A DNA stretch of 64,000 nucleotides from Pedobacter kyonggii (lineage in GTDB: Bacteria > Bacteroidota > Bacteroidia > Sphingobacteriales > Sphingobacteriaceae): the NCBI RefSeq assembly GCF_004310665.1, contig NZ_SIXF01000003.1:187087-251086 (forward strand), written 5' to 3'. The translations under genes were made by a program, and so were the position numbers. This document shows, in pieces, positions 63,709 to 64,000 of this stretch. The stretch's first letter is position 1; every line of letters begins with the position of its first letter. A model generated the notes under the pieces. That model was given only the letters and a program-made list of their open reading frames with translations, was not told where the DNA came from and did not search any database.

Positions 63709-64000
63709 ATGATAAAAATATCTCCATTAAAGGCACTACAGCCAGGTAAAGATATCTTTGATCTGATGATTTCTGATCAGGTGAACGGTAAGGTGCATAA
63801 AAATGAACAGCTTTCGTTTGAAGACCTGCTTAATCTATTTGGATGTCCTTTAGATGATCTGCCTGCTATTTATGTTTACGAGTTCCGTAGCGAGTTTGGT
63901 GTAATGAGGGGAATTTGGGCAGCTACCGATCTCTCCCAAACACCAGTAAATGCAATAAAAAGGCACGAAGAAACGGTATCGTCGAAAGTAGAATCGCTTA
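63709..64000 (+). CDS. DUF1015 family protein, N-terminal part (cut by window end)
   Basis: The reading frame is open to the end of the window (97 codons). The start reads MIKISPLKALQPGK, and the segment NAIKRHEETVSSKVESL matches the conserved RHE-T motif of DUF1015 proteins, which often accompany serC/serA in Bacteroidota. The function is unknown. No conclusion on the C-terminus is possible. Confidence 0.8.
   Translation, partial: MIKISPLKALQPGKDIFDLMISDQVNGKVHKNEQLSFEDLLNLFGCPLDDLPAIYVYEFRSEFGVMRGIWAATDLSQTPVNAIKRHEETVSSKVESL

Noticed and set aside
1-64000. CRISPR arrays, tRNA or rRNA genes, integrases and intact insertion sequences
   Set aside because: None was seen on reading the window; the repeats found are palindromes without regular spacers or transposase genes.

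Overview
The window looks like a chromosomal segment of a Bacteroidota soil or plant-associated bacterium, most likely Sphingobacteriaceae (Pedobacter-like). Reasons: moderate-to-low GC, three SusC/SusD pairs, many lipoproteins whose lipobox Cys is followed by KK, a type IX secretion (T9SS) C-terminal sorting domain, a PorV homologue, and dispersed palindromic repeats of a kind common in this group. I saw no tRNA, rRNA, CRISPR array, integrase or intact insertion sequence.

Layout. (1) 0.1-9.6 kb: a six-gene operon with an STN-type SusC, SusD, DUF4843 lipoprotein, PKD-like lipoprotein, and two thioredoxin-fold exported proteins with WCGPC motifs, closed by a good terminator. (2) 9.8-20.6 kb: a giant 2288-residue T9SS cargo (alginate-lyase-like catalytic domain, Ig/FN3 modules, beta-helix repeats, LamG, two CBM3 modules, sorting tail), a PorV-family outer-membrane protein, and a GH51 arabinofuranosidase. 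(3) 20.9-39.3 kb: a double polysaccharide-utilisation locus, [SusC-SusD-fasciclin/CBM6-DUF5007-like] followed by [SusC-SusD-fasciclin-DUF5008-like-DUF4983-like], then a GH95 fucosidase. (4) 39.5-42.4 kb: an AraC regulator divergent from a small membrane protein and a class A flavin monooxygenase. (5) 42.4-48.4 kb: a dispersed repeat, a membrane-anchored winged-helix regulator, a decayed YceI fragment, an exported phosphodiesterase, another AraC regulator and an exported amidohydrolase. (6) 48.5-53.3 kb: a TldD-TldE-TldD metalloprotease set, reading leftward. (7) 53.7-61.7 kb: a leftward MoxR-DUF58-BatA-DUF4175-large membrane protein operon with a divergent DUF4159 gene. (8) 61.8-64 kb: an Lrp/AsnC regulator divergent from serC and a DUF1015 gene cut by the window end; two identical 14-bp putative operators lie between them.

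How it fits together. Regions 2 and 3 point to plant cell-wall glycans. CBM3 modules would hold the lyase on cellulose, GH51 removes arabinofuranose, and GH95 removes terminal fucose or L-galactose from products taken up through the paired SusCD complexes. The least ordinary items are the giant T9SS lyase with its adjacent PorV, a LamG lipoprotein that carries what looks like a catalytically dead alkaline-phosphatase-fold domain, a fasciclin-CBM6 fusion, TldD proteins with export signals beside a TldE without one, and the paired operator in front of serC.
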